Shown here: positions 8,913 to 17,816 of the stretch, in pieces
How positions within the stretch are numbered: the stretch's first letter is position 1
Layout of the letters: each line of letters starts with the position of its first letter
Source: Alistipes sp.
Lineage (GTDB): Bacteria > Bacteroidota > Bacteroidia > Bacteroidales > Rikenellaceae
DNA: 64,000 nucleotides
Reading direction: 5' to 3'
NCBI GenBank assembly: GCA_017437045.1
Contig: JAFSBY010000035.1
Location: forward strand, 1 to 64,000
The notes under the pieces: generated by a model
Seen by the model: only the letters and a program-made list of their open reading frames with translations
What the model was told of the DNA's origin: nothing
The model's database searches: none
Position numbers and translations under genes: made by a program

Positions 8913-9932
8913 CTATCGCATCCACTCGGGGTGGTCCAGATACCACCGCACCGTGCGTTCGATGCCCTCCTCAAACTGCAACGAAGGCTCCCAGCCCAAT
9001 TCGCGCTGCAATTTCGAAGCATCAATGGCATAGCGCAGGTCGTGGCCCGGACGATCCTCGACATGGCGAATCAACGCCTCATCCTCCCCCTCGGCACGCC
9101 CTAACAGGCGGTCGGTCGTGCGAATCAGCAGACGCACCAAATCCAGGTTGCGCCACTCGTTGCAGCCGCCGACATTGTAGCTCTCCCCTACCCGTCCGGC
9201 ATGGAAAATGCGGTCGATGGCCGCCGCATGATCCTCGACATAGAGCCAATCGCGCACGTTCTGACCCGCGCCATAGACCGGCAGAGGCTGACGCTTGCAG
9301 ATGTTGCTGATAAAGAGCGGGATCAGCTTCTCGGGATATTGGTAAGGTCCATAATTGTTCGAGCAATTCGACAAGAGGGTCGGCAGTCCATAGGTGTCGT
9401 GGTAGGCTCGCACGAAATGGTCGGACGAAGCCTTCGAGGCCGAATAGGGCGAGTGGGGATCGTAGCGGGTGCTCTCCGTAAAGAGCGGATCCTCCATCGT
9501 GAGTGCCCCATAGACCTCGTCGGTCGAGATGTGGTAGAAACGGCACCCCTCGAAGCCCTCTGCGCGTTCGGACCAGACCCGACGTGCCGCCTCCAACAGC
9601 GACAAGGTTCCCAACACATTGGTGCGCGCAAAGAGGAAGGGGTCGCGGATCGACCGATCGACATGGCTCTCGGCGGCCAGATGGATCACGCCGTCGATCT
9701 GCTCGGCACGCATCAGGGCCTCCACCGCCTCAAAATCGCAGATATCGCCCTGCACGAAGCGGTAGTTCGGGCGATCGGCCACATCGGCCAGGTTGGCCGG
9801 ATTGCCGGCATAGGTCAGCAGGTCGAGATTCACGACCCGATAGTCGGGATAGGCCGTCACCAAACGACGCACCACATGGCAGCCGATGAAACCGGCACCT
9901 CCCGTAACAAGCAGATGACGTTTATAAGGCAT
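8913..9932 (-). CDS. rfbB: dTDP-glucose 4,6-dehydratase
   Basis: Converts dTDP-glucose to dTDP-4-keto-6-deoxyglucose, the second step of dTDP-L-rhamnose synthesis. It is an extended SDR: Rossmann motif TGGAGFIGCH (about residues 10-19), catalytic segment STDEVYG (about 131-137) and active-site YSASK. 339 residues is close to the family norm. Its start overlaps the end of rfbD by 11 bp. It is the last gene of the operon and lies just before the terminator. Confidence 0.96.
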   Translation of the reverse strand: MPYKRHLLVTGGAGFIGCHVVRRLVTAYPDYRVVNLDLLTYAGNPANLADVADRPNYRFVQGDICDFEAVEALMRAEQIDGVIHLAAESHVDRSIRDPFLFARTNVLGTLSLLEAARRVWSERAEGFEGCRFYHISTDEVYGALTMEDPLFTESTRYDPHSPYSASKASSDHFVRAYHDTYGLPTLLSNCSNNYGPYQYPEKLIPLFISNICKRQPLPVYGAGQNVRDWLYVEDHAAAIDRIFHAGRVGESYNVGGCNEWRNLDLVRLLIRTTDRLLGRAEGEDEALIRHVEDRPGHDLRYAIDASKLQRELGWEPSLQFEEGIERTVRWYLDHPEWMR

Positions 9933-10767
9933 CTATCATCTTTTTTAGCGAATCCCTCCAATGCGGAATCGGGCGTTGGAAGGTCCGAATGAATTTATCT
10001 TTTGAAAGAATCGTATTAGCCGGACGTTTGGCCCGCGAAGGGTACTCTTCCGAACGGCACGGCTCGACCGTTGTTGTACGCCCCGCCAGGCGGCAGATCT
10101 CTACGGCAAACTCCCACCACGAACATTCGCCTAAGTTGGTATAGTGGAAGATACCCTCGGTGAAATTGCGTGCCGTGATGTTAGCCACGATCGCCTCGGC
10201 CAGATCACCGGCAAAGGTCGGTGACCCGATCTGATCATTCACCACCCGTAGCTTGGGCTGTTCGAGGCTCCGCTGGAGGATCGTGCGGACGAAATTTTTG
10301 CCGTAAGCACCATACAACCAGGCCGTACGAATGATCTGAAAATGGCAGCCCGATTGAGTTATCAGCTCCTCGCCGGCCAACTTCGTGCGACCATAGGCAT
10401 TGATCGGTTGCGGATGCGATTGCTCGGTCAGGAGGGCACAGCAGCCCCCCATAAAGACATAGTCGGTCGAGATATGGATCAGCAACGCACCTCTCTCACG
10501 CGCCGCAGAGGCCAGATATTCCACCGCCTCGGCATTGAGGCGATAGGCCTCTCGCTCTTGCTCCTCGGCACGCTCCACATCGGTGTAGGCCGCGCAATTG
10601 AGGATCACATCGACCGCCTCCGCCTGCACAAAACGCGCCACGGCCGCCCGATCTGTAATGTCAAGCTCCTCCCGATCGGTAAACAGATAGCGATCTTCCG
10701 AACCGATCGCGGCCTGTTGCACATAACGCCCCAACTGCCCTTGGGCACCCGTCACCAAAATCTTCAT
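9922..10767 (-). CDS. rfbD: dTDP-4-dehydrorhamnose reductase
   Basis: Final NAD(P)H-dependent reduction giving dTDP-L-rhamnose. Seen: N-terminal GAQGQLGRYV nucleotide-binding motif, ISTDYVF, and the YGRTKLAGE catalytic Tyr/Lys segment. 281 residues is typical. It overlaps rfbC by one base and rfbB by 11 bp, which indicates tight translational linkage. Confidence 0.95.
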   Translation of the reverse strand: MKILVTGAQGQLGRYVQQAAIGSEDRYLFTDREELDITDRAAVARFVQAEAVDVILNCAAYTDVERAEEQEREAYRLNAEAVEYLASAARERGALLIHISTDYVFMGGCCALLTEQSHPQPINAYGRTKLAGEELITQSGCHFQIIRTAWLYGAYGKNFVRTILQRSLEQPKLRVVNDQIGSPTFAGDLAEAIVANITARNFTEGIFHYTNLGECSWWEFAVEICRLAGRTTTVEPCRSEEYPSRAKRPANTILSKDKFIRTFQRPIPHWRDSLKKMIDAL

Positions 10768-11318
10768 CAGTCAAACAGCGGTGCTTGATCGAACCCGCCA
10801 CGTGCCGCATCGCGCTCCGAGAGGATCGCTTCGGAGGGGCTGACCGGCCAGGAAATGGCCAACGTAGGATCATCCCAACGGATGCCACTCTCGGCTTCGG
10901 GGTGGTAATATTGATCACATTTATACTGCACGACAGCCTCATCGCTCAAGGCGACAAAGCCGTGGGCAAAGCCTTGCGGAATGTAGAGCTGACGCCGATT
11001 CTCGGCCGAAAGTTCCACGCCGAAATAACGGCCAAAGGTGGGGCTTGAGCGGCGCAGATCGACCGCTACATCCCACACACGACCCACCACGACCCGCACC
11101 AATTTTGCTTGGGCGTAGGGCGGCAACTGATAGTGTAACCCGCGCACCACCTGACGGCATGAGCGGCTCTCGTTATCCTGCACAAAACGGATGGTAAGCC
11201 CGGTCAAAGCACAGAAACGCTCCTCGTTGAAGCTCTCCATAAAGCTCCCGCGACGATCGCAATGCAGCGTCGGCTCCACGATGAGTACCCCTTCTAAATC
11301 GGTTTTCAAGACCTTCAT
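10767..11318 (-). CDS. rfbC: dTDP-4-dehydrorhamnose 3,5-epimerase
   Basis: Epimerises the 4-keto-6-deoxy sugar at C3 and C5. It is a cupin-type protein of 183 residues with the family signatures [32 protein letters not shown] and [13 protein letters not shown], which include the catalytic His and Tyr regions. It overlaps rfbA by 4 bp. Confidence 0.95.
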   Translation of the reverse strand: MKVLKTDLEGVLIVEPTLHCDRRGSFMESFNEERFCALTGLTIRFVQDNESRSCRQVVRGLHYQLPPYAQAKLVRVVVGRVWDVAVDLRRSSPTFGRYFGVELSAENRRQLYIPQGFAHGFVALSDEAVVQYKCDQYYHPEAESGIRWDDPTLAISWPVSPSEAILSERDAARGGFDQAPLFD

Positions 11319-12196
11319 CGCTGCGAATCGGCTAATTTCAACATATAACGTCCATAATCGCCCGCCGCCATCGGGGTAGCCAACCGGCGCAACTCGTCGC
11401 TGCTAATCCACCCTTGTCGCCAGGCGATCTCCTCCAAGCAGGCGATCTTGATGGCTTGGCGATTCTCGATGGCTCGCACGAAGGCTGCCGCCTCATAGAG
11501 CGAATCGTGCGTACCCGTATCGAGCCAGGCAAAGCCGCGGCCAAATTGGGTCAGATGCAACGCACCCTCGGCCAAGAATTGGCGATTCAGATCGGTGATC
11601 TCCAGCTCGCCACGCGCCGAAGGGGTCAGCGAAGCAGCCAGCTCAACCACCCGATTCGGGTAGAAATAGAGGCCCGTCACGGCGATGTTGGAGCGCGGTG
11701 CGGTCGGTTTCTCCTCGATCGAACGAACACGTCCCTCCGCATCGACCTCAGCCACGCCATACCGCTCGGGATCGGGCACCACATAGCCAAAGATCGTCGC
11801 CTGCTGTTGTGCCTCGGTGCGGGCCACCGCCTCGCGCAGCATACCCGTAAAGCCCTGACCGTAGAAGATATTATCGCCCAAAACCAGGCAGACCGAGTCC
11901 GTCCCGAGAAACTCCCGACCGATGCGAAAAGCCTCGGCCAAGCCATTGGGTTGCGGCTGCTCGGCATACGCGAAGTGCACCCCATAGTCCGACCCATCGC
12001 CGAGCAATCGCTCGAAGCAGGGCAGATCGTGCGGAGTCGAGATGATCAGAATATCCCGAATGCCGGCCAAAAGCAGCACCGAGATCGGATAGTAGATCAT
12101 CGGCTTATCATAGACGGGCAGCAGCTGTTTGCTCGTGCCCTTCGTGATCGGATAAAGACGCGTGCCGGATCCTCCGGCCAGAACTATGCCCTTCAT
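11315..12196 (-). CDS. rfbA: Glucose-1-phosphate thymidylyltransferase
   Basis: Makes dTDP-glucose from glucose-1-phosphate and dTTP, the entry step for rhamnose. N-terminal [13 protein letters not shown] nucleotide-binding motif, [15 protein letters not shown], and C-terminal [10 protein letters not shown]. 293 residues matches RmlA length. It is the first of four contiguous rhamnose genes, in the order A-C-D-B, at the distal end of the polysaccharide operon. Confidence 0.96.
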   Translation of the reverse strand: MKGIVLAGGSGTRLYPITKGTSKQLLPVYDKPMIYYPISVLLLAGIRDILIISTPHDLPCFERLLGDGSDYGVHFAYAEQPQPNGLAEAFRIGREFLGTDSVCLVLGDNIFYGQGFTGMLREAVARTEAQQQATIFGYVVPDPERYGVAEVDAEGRVRSIEEKPTAPRSNIAVTGLYFYPNRVVELAASLTPSARGELEITDLNRQFLAEGALHLTQFGRGFAWLDTGTHDSLYEAAAFVRAIENRQAIKIACLEEIAWRQGWISSDELRRLATPMAAGDYGRYMLKLADSQR

Positions 12197-12206
12197 CGTG
12201 TATGCG

Positions 12207-13313
12207 TTAATGAGTAAATGATTTCGGTTTTAACAGATGGCTCCACAGCTGCACAAAGAAGGTCTGCAACAGCCCCTCACGATAGACCATGCGATGTTTC
12301 CACCGATTGGCCCACCAACGACGCCACTTGAAGCTCCATATTTTCAGGATATTTTTGCGCGGAGCGGCCTCCCCGAATGCAGGCGTAAGGATCTCGCGCA
12401 ACACCCGCTCAGCCTCCTCTTGATTGGGGGTTACAGCCGCCAACGGAGCCGGAAGATCAATCCCTAAATAGGTCTTGACCAGATAGTTGCTTGCCATCAG
12501 AAAACGGTGCATATTGACCTTTTCGGCCAAACGCATCAATGCCGTCCAATCGACTCGTTCTCCATCACGGTGCAGGAACATGGCCCAATCAATCAGATGG
12601 CGCAGGCCGATCTCCGCCGCTGCAAAATGGGCAGCTGCATGTCGCAACAAAAAGAGCGCATTGAAATCGGCCGAAGGGATATGGATCGTCTGCTCCACGA
12701 CGCGCACCCGCTCGCTACCCTGCGCCGCCAAGGCTTGCAAACGTGCCTCGATGGTTCGATTCGAGCGGTGGGAATGCACGTTCAGAAAATCGTAGTGGTT
12801 CTCGACCATCACCCCGCGATAGGTAAAGACCGTGTGATGATGCTGGTCCTCATCAATCGGTACACCCGCAGCCCGCATCAATTGATCGGCCCGCTGCTGC
12901 TCGCCATAGAGCCAAATATCCAAATCGCCACACGGCCGATGCTCGGGATGCGGATAGCTCAAACTCAACCCATAGCCCTTGAGCAACATCAACCGTATGT
13001 CGTGCTCCGCATAGAAGCCGGCCAGTCCCTCCAACGCCTCACGCTGACGACCATAACGCGCCTCGATCTGCTGCACATTGACCGCCCACTGCAATTTGAG
13101 CATCCGCTTCGGCTGCGCCTCGGCCGGCAACACCCCCCGCTGCACCAGCAGCTCCAAGCCATCCCAGGCAATGGCCAACACTCCCTGCTCGGTCGCTAAA
13201 CGATACAGCGCCGCCCAATCCACCCCCTGCGGCACCACAATCGGCTCCTCACAGGCGGGATGCAACGCCACACGTAACAACGTGAGCAAAAATTGCTCGG
13301 TAGGGTTCAACAT
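12207..13313 (-). CDS. Nucleotidyltransferase-fold protein of polysaccharide clusters
   Basis: 368 residues. It resembles the uncharacterised nucleotidyltransferase family often found in surface-polysaccharide loci (Pfam NTP_transf_5-like). The motif [12 protein letters not shown]...RPCGDLDIW (about residues 118-140) supplies the G-x-D-x-D metal-binding acidic pair. [10 protein letters not shown] and a helical segment [21 protein letters not shown] follow. The substrate is unknown. It could transfer a nucleotide or phosphate-linked group during glycan modification, since it lies between the rhamnose genes and the cytidylyltransferase/GHMP fusion. Confidence 0.8.
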   Translation of the reverse strand: MLNPTEQFLLTLLRVALHPACEEPIVVPQGVDWAALYRLATEQGVLAIAWDGLELLVQRGVLPAEAQPKRMLKLQWAVNVQQIEARYGRQREALEGLAGFYAEHDIRLMLLKGYGLSLSYPHPEHRPCGDLDIWLYGEQQRADQLMRAAGVPIDEDQHHHTVFTYRGVMVENHYDFLNVHSHRSNRTIEARLQALAAQGSERVRVVEQTIHIPSADFNALFLLRHAAAHFAAAEIGLRHLIDWAMFLHRDGERVDWTALMRLAEKVNMHRFLMASNYLVKTYLGIDLPAPLAAVTPNQEEAERVLREILTPAFGEAAPRKNILKIWSFKWRRWWANRWKHRMVYREGLLQTFFVQLWSHLLKPKSFTH

Positions 13314-13325
13314 AGCTGCAGCGGA

Positions 13326-14480
13326 TTAAAAATCACGGCGGCGAATCTTCAGTCGAATGGCCTCCTCGGGGATCTGATCGACCACCAGCGCCAAATAACC
13401 ACCACCTCCGGCACCCGAGAGTTTCCAAGCTAATGCCCGATCGCGGTAACGCTCAATCCAGGCTGCCACCTCGGTCGAGAGCATCGCCGGGAACATCGCC
13501 GTCTGCGCCTCAAACGAGGCTTGGTAGGCCTCGGCAAAGCCCTTCAAATCATGGTTCAAAATCGCCTCCCAGCAGCGATCGGCTGCCGATGAAAGGGCCT
13601 TTACCCCTTCGGCATCAATCTTGGCCCCCTCAACCACCGAAAGCCCATCGGGACGCGGGAACATCGGGATCAGGCACAGATGCTCCTCCAACCAGGTGAG
13701 TGTCGCCTCATCGTGGATCGTCTCAATGCGTTCGGGCCAATAATGGTTGTCATAAAAATGGCGGCTCAGCCCCGGGATACAGATACCAATGGCATCCTGT
13801 GCCCCCGAAATATGTCCATCCTTTTCGGGCTCATTCTCGAAACAAAAGACCAGCTTGGCCAATTTTTCAGGATCGTAGTTCGGCAAGTGGTAGGGCCACA
13901 ATTTACGCATCGCATTGCGCGTCGAAGTGGACATGCCCCCACGCTCCATAAACTCGATCGTCGGCTCCAACGAGATCGTAATGGCCCAACCGGCACCATA
14001 TTTCGAGACGTAAGGCTGATCGATCCACGTACCGGCCAAATCCAATCGATAGGGCAGTTGAGAGCGCACCTTCGTGCGGATCGCAGTGGTCGAACGAGCC
14101 TCCAAACCGGCATCCGGTTCACGCTGCAAGACGACATATTCGATCCCTCGCTCGGCGCAGAATTGACGTTTGTCCTCCGATCCGCCATCTTCATTGACCA
14201 CGAAGATATCGGGCTTGATACGATCGACCGACTCCACAAAATCCATCATACCCGAACCGGGATTGATGCAGGCGTCTGTCACGTAGCGAATCGCCTTGAC
14301 CATATAGAGACGCTCCTGCTCCGAACAGATTGTTTTACGCGATTTCAACGCGGCAATCGTGGCGTCGGAGCCAATGCCGACATAGAGATCGCCATACTGT
14401 GACGCCTCCTTAAAGAAGGCTACGTGGCCGCTATGCAGCATGTCATAGCAACCCGAAACAAATACTTTTTTATTAGCCAT
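13326..14480 (-). CDS. Cytidylyltransferase-like / GHMP-kinase-like fusion
   Basis: 384-residue two-domain protein. Residues about 1-140 are a TagD/HldE-C type nucleotidyltransferase (GCYDMLHSGH motif, VGIGSD, and RTKVR near the domain end). Residues about 143-384 are GHMP-kinase-like, with PYRLDLAGTWIDQP as motif 1, SGAQDAIG as the glutamine-aspartate motif and KLSGAGGGGYLALV as motif 3. The glycine/serine-rich motif 2 is not canonical; GGMSTSTRNA may replace it. By analogy with heptose or fucose activation, it could phosphorylate a sugar and activate it with a nucleotide; this is inference. It abuts the downstream GT2 gene with no gap. Confidence 0.82.
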   Translation of the reverse strand: MANKKVFVSGCYDMLHSGHVAFFKEASQYGDLYVGIGSDATIAALKSRKTICSEQERLYMVKAIRYVTDACINPGSGMMDFVESVDRIKPDIFVVNEDGGSEDKRQFCAERGIEYVVLQREPDAGLEARSTTAIRTKVRSQLPYRLDLAGTWIDQPYVSKYGAGWAITISLEPTIEFMERGGMSTSTRNAMRKLWPYHLPNYDPEKLAKLVFCFENEPEKDGHISGAQDAIGICIPGLSRHFYDNHYWPERIETIHDEATLTWLEEHLCLIPMFPRPDGLSVVEGAKIDAEGVKALSSAADRCWEAILNHDLKGFAEAYQASFEAQTAMFPAMLSTEVAAWIERYRDRALAWKLSGAGGGGYLALVVDQIPEEAIRLKIRRRDF

Positions 14481-15239
14481 TTACGAATGGGTGATAAATT
14501 GCTTAATTTTCCAACTAAAACGTCGTATCAGGTAGCCCAAACCGACGCGCATATCATATTTACGGAACGAGGCTACGCACTCTCGATTCTGGCGAATCAA
14601 ATTCTTCAGGCTGCTGCTCGTCGCACCACCGACACGCATACGCACCAGAAACTCGGGCAGATAGAGCAGTTTGATCTTTGCCACCTCCACGAAACGCAAC
14701 ATCAGGTCAAAATCGGCCGCCAAACGGAATTGCAGATCGAAATAACCCTGCTTCTCGTAGACCGACCGGCGGCAATAGAAGGTCGGGTGGGCGGGCATCC
14801 AACCCTTGCGAAAAGGACGCGGCTGACCGCTTCGCCACGTGCGAATGATGCGCGAGGTATCGTCATGAGCCACATAATAGAGGTCGGCATAGACGCAATC
14901 CGCCTCGGGATGTGCCTCAAACTGCTCGACCACGCGCGCCACAGCATCCTCACGGGCAAAAAAATCATCGGAATTGATGAGCATCAAGACCTCACCGGTA
15001 GCCTGCTGAAAGCCCTTATTCATGGCATCATAAATGCCCTTGTCCGGCTCACTGATCCAGCGCATCCGACCCTCGAAAAGCGGCTCGTAGCGCCGCACCA
15101 GTTCGAGTGTCCCGTCGGTCGATCCACCATCCATGATCAGATATTCAATATCGGGATGGCTCTGCTCCAAGACACTCTTCAGCGTATCCTCCAGCGTCGC
15201 CGCACTATTATAGGTTGCTGTTACAATGGAAATTTTCAT
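14481..15239 (-). CDS. Family 2 glycosyltransferase
   Basis: GT-A fold glycosyltransferase, 252 residues from the ATG at 15239. That start, MKISIVTATYNS, places the conserved beta strand at the N-terminus; an upstream in-frame start would add 13 unlikely residues. Motifs: DGGSTDGT, SEPDKGIYDAMNKG and NSDD (DxD-type metal site), then CRRSVYEKQGYFD and the FDLMLR acceptor-side segment. It transfers a sugar on the cytoplasmic face during repeat-unit assembly. Donor and acceptor are unknown. Confidence 0.92.
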   Translation of the reverse strand: MKISIVTATYNSAATLEDTLKSVLEQSHPDIEYLIMDGGSTDGTLELVRRYEPLFEGRMRWISEPDKGIYDAMNKGFQQATGEVLMLINSDDFFAREDAVARVVEQFEAHPEADCVYADLYYVAHDDTSRIIRTWRSGQPRPFRKGWMPAHPTFYCRRSVYEKQGYFDLQFRLAADFDLMLRFVEVAKIKLLYLPEFLVRMRVGGATSSSLKNLIRQNRECVASFRKYDMRVGLGYLIRRFSWKIKQFITHS

Positions 15240-15280
15240 GGTTTTTGAACTTGGGGGAACAGCTATTTCTCCATCCATAT

Positions 15281-17095
15281 TTATAATTTAGCCAACGCCT
15301 CCACCAAACGGTGATTATCCTTGCGGTCGCGAATAGCAAGACGAATAAACTGCTTTCCTCGGAAGGCGGCCTTACCCGAACAGTCTTTGATCAAAATATC
15401 ATCATCGGCCAGCAATCGAACAGCCAACTCCGTAGAGGTATGGCCTTCACCGGTCACCTCGCACAAGAAATAATTGGCCTGCGAGGGGATCACCCGCAAA
15501 TAGGGGATCTGCGACAGCTCCTCATAGAAGTGTTTGCGCTCGACACGGAATGCCTCACAAGCCTGCACATACTCCTTGTGATATTTCTCATAGATTTGCA
15601 GATAGAACTCTCCAAACGAGTTGATGTTCCAAATCGCCACCTCTTTCTTAAGGCGTGCTATTCGCTCGGTATTTCCACTCGCAAGCACACCGAGGCGGAA
15701 GCCGGGCACGCCATACGATTTCGAGATACTCTTCACCACGATCAGATGCGGATTAGCCGCGAGAATCTCATTACGCAGGAGTGATATTTCGCCCTCGGCC
15801 TCGACAAAATCGACAAACGATTCATCAACCACGAATTGCATCGAACGCTCCTTGGTCCATGCAATCAATCGCAACAAATCGGCATAGGGGATGTAATTGC
15901 CCGACGGATTATCCGGATTGATTAACAGCAACGTATCGATCGCCTTATCCGCAAAATAGGCCATGATGGTCTCTGCGTCGTATCGGAAGTCTCCATGATC
16001 GGGCAAAAACGAAACGATCTTATCCTGCACGCTGCGATTGGGATACTCCTCAAAAGTGGGGTAAATTACCCCGATTCGTTCGGTATGATTTTCGACCAAC
16101 GCCTTGATCAACTCCGCTGCGCCATTACCCACCACAACATACTCCTGTTTGATCGAGAAATATTTAGCGGCCAGCAGACTATTCACCCGCATGCCCGACG
16201 GATATTCGCGCATGAGGGTCTCGAAGCTGGCCTTCATCTCATCAATCATCTGCCGAGGCGGGAAATACGGATTCACCAAATAGCAGAAGTCCAACAAATG
16301 GGGGTATCTCCAATATCCGCCAAAGCGCGACGAGATGGTCTTGAATCGCTTTTCATCGCTCTGCTCAAACATGCTTTCTGCGATATCCAGATCCTGCACA
16401 TCGTCAATCTCGTACCACTTCTCCCCTGCCAGCGGCAAGGCTTTCAACGGCGAATCCTCGAGTAGGGTGATCACCTTCAGTACCTGCTCATAATATTCAT
16501 TTCGACCCAACGCCGTACAATAGGCCTCCAAGAAGGGGACATAATGGCTGACCGCAAATTCTCGACTGAATTTGTAAATATTGACCGTTTTATAATAGGA
16601 GTCAATATCGGCATACTTAAACTGTTTTTTCGAGAGGAAATTGACAATCCGAAGATTCTCGTCCAACGTAACCACCGTGCCATCCATCCAACTCTCATAC
16701 TTATCGACCAATGCCAAATTCGGATAGGGATCATTCACCAGCTTGGCTACGACCGATTGTTCATAGATCAGATCGGATTCCAACAACAGGGTATCTTCTG
16801 CCACCAGCCAATCTTTGGCCAAATAGAGCGAGTAGATGTTATTGGTCTTATCGTAAATCGGATTCTCGACATAGACAATCGGGATTCCGCGAAACTCCGT
16901 GCCCACATGGCGTTTCAGATTTTCGGCTTGATAGCCGACTACCAACACAATCCGTGAGAGCGCAAACTGCGACAGGCAGGCCAAGGCGCGATCAATCAGT
17001 CTAACGCCATTGACCTCGAGCATACATTTGGTATTTTCTCCGGTCAATTCGCCCAATCGCCGCCCCATTCCGGCCGCTAAAATGATTGCTTGCAT
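15281..17095 (-). CDS. LicC-like nucleotidyltransferase fused to a HisC/CobD-like PLP enzyme
   Basis: 604 residues from the ATG at 17095, which begins MQAIILAAGMGRRLGEL. Domain 1 (about 1-245) resembles choline-phosphate cytidylyltransferase LicC: NTKCMLEVNG, a TNNIYSLYLAKDWL segment like LicC's NNFYSLYL, and EIDDVQDL near its end. Domain 2 (about 255-604) is a fold-type I PLP enzyme: VVGNGAAELI, NPDNPSGNYIP, FVVDESFVDF, catalytic Lys in VKSISKSYGVPGFRLG, and a C-terminal RLAIRDR. The LLDFCYLVNPYFPP lead-in is closer to threonine-phosphate decarboxylase CobD than to histidinol-phosphate transaminase (my reading). The adjacent licD-like gene suggests the product is attached to a glycan. Confidence 0.85.
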   Translation of the reverse strand: MQAIILAAGMGRRLGELTGENTKCMLEVNGVRLIDRALACLSQFALSRIVLVVGYQAENLKRHVGTEFRGIPIVYVENPIYDKTNNIYSLYLAKDWLVAEDTLLLESDLIYEQSVVAKLVNDPYPNLALVDKYESWMDGTVVTLDENLRIVNFLSKKQFKYADIDSYYKTVNIYKFSREFAVSHYVPFLEAYCTALGRNEYYEQVLKVITLLEDSPLKALPLAGEKWYEIDDVQDLDIAESMFEQSDEKRFKTISSRFGGYWRYPHLLDFCYLVNPYFPPRQMIDEMKASFETLMREYPSGMRVNSLLAAKYFSIKQEYVVVGNGAAELIKALVENHTERIGVIYPTFEEYPNRSVQDKIVSFLPDHGDFRYDAETIMAYFADKAIDTLLLINPDNPSGNYIPYADLLRLIAWTKERSMQFVVDESFVDFVEAEGEISLLRNEILAANPHLIVVKSISKSYGVPGFRLGVLASGNTERIARLKKEVAIWNINSFGEFYLQIYEKYHKEYVQACEAFRVERKHFYEELSQIPYLRVIPSQANYFLCEVTGEGHTSTELAVRLLADDDILIKDCSGKAAFRGKQFIRLAIRDRKDNHRLVEALAKL

Positions 17096-17096
17096 A

Positions 17097-17810
17097 TTAT
17101 TCGTTTTCTTTTTGTTTTTTCCACACAAAATAACGCTCCAGCCGCTCGTTGCTACGTTGCTCATATTGGTGTTCAGCCCTTCGTGCCAATCGGAAATAGA
17201 GCCAGTCGGGAAGCCACTCTTTCACATGTTCCTTGATCGTCAAAAGGATCTTTTTCCACCAAGGCATCTGATAATCATTCCACACAACAGGGGTTCTCCA
17301 ATCAACGCCATATTCACTCACCAAATAATCATGATAGGCATTCGGAACCAAGAAATCCACCCCCTTAAAACGGAATGGTAACACCTCGGTTAAAAACGGC
17401 TCTAAAACCACCCAACCATCGCACGAACGACGATTGTCACCGATTTGTCTAAAAAAGTAGAGATCAATATATTCCCCCTGACGGATCACCGAGAGCACGC
17501 CGCGTCGATTATAGCGTGCAATGGCAAAACCGGCCTCAATCATAGCCGGCAGCGCATCCAAGACCCGCTGTTTATCTTCAGCAAGAAAGGCCAGATCGAT
17601 ATCTTCATCGTGCGCAATAAAATCGCCTTCGCGCACCGCACCCAACAAGGTGCCGGCAATCAGCAAGAAGGGGATCTGCTGTCGATCCAACACCGATTTC
17701 AGCACCAAGAGATTCTCGGTAGCCTTTGCTTTGTTGATAACTTTTATTCCGGGATAAAGCGGAGTGAGTTTATATCGAATTATCCCATTCGATGTATCTA
17801 TCTTGGGCAT
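17097..17810 (-). CDS. LicD-family phosphotransferase
   Basis: 237 residues. LicD proteins transfer phosphocholine, or another nucleotide-activated phospho-group, onto surface glycans. The family signature is clear: LLIAGTLLGAVREGDFIAHDEDIDL (described in parts: LLGAVREG about residues 56-63, DEDIDL about 70-75), then GEYIDLYFF. The C-terminal region is basic. It is separated from the LicC-like fusion by one base, which supports a shared pathway. Phosphocholine is not proven; the fused PLP domain points to a different amino alcohol. Confidence 0.85.
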   Translation of the reverse strand: MPKIDTSNGIIRYKLTPLYPGIKVINKAKATENLLVLKSVLDRQQIPFLLIAGTLLGAVREGDFIAHDEDIDLAFLAEDKQRVLDALPAMIEAGFAIARYNRRGVLSVIRQGEYIDLYFFRQIGDNRRSCDGWVVLEPFLTEVLPFRFKGVDFLVPNAYHDYLVSEYGVDWRTPVVWNDYQMPWWKKILLTIKEHVKEWLPDWLYFRLARRAEHQYEQRSNERLERYFVWKKQKENE

Positions 17811-17816
17811 AATGAT

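Noticed and set aside
17096-17164. N-terminal extension of the LicC-like fusion
   Set aside because: The conserved nucleotidyltransferase strand starts at the ATG at 17095; the extension overlaps the licD-like gene and needs a non-ATG start.
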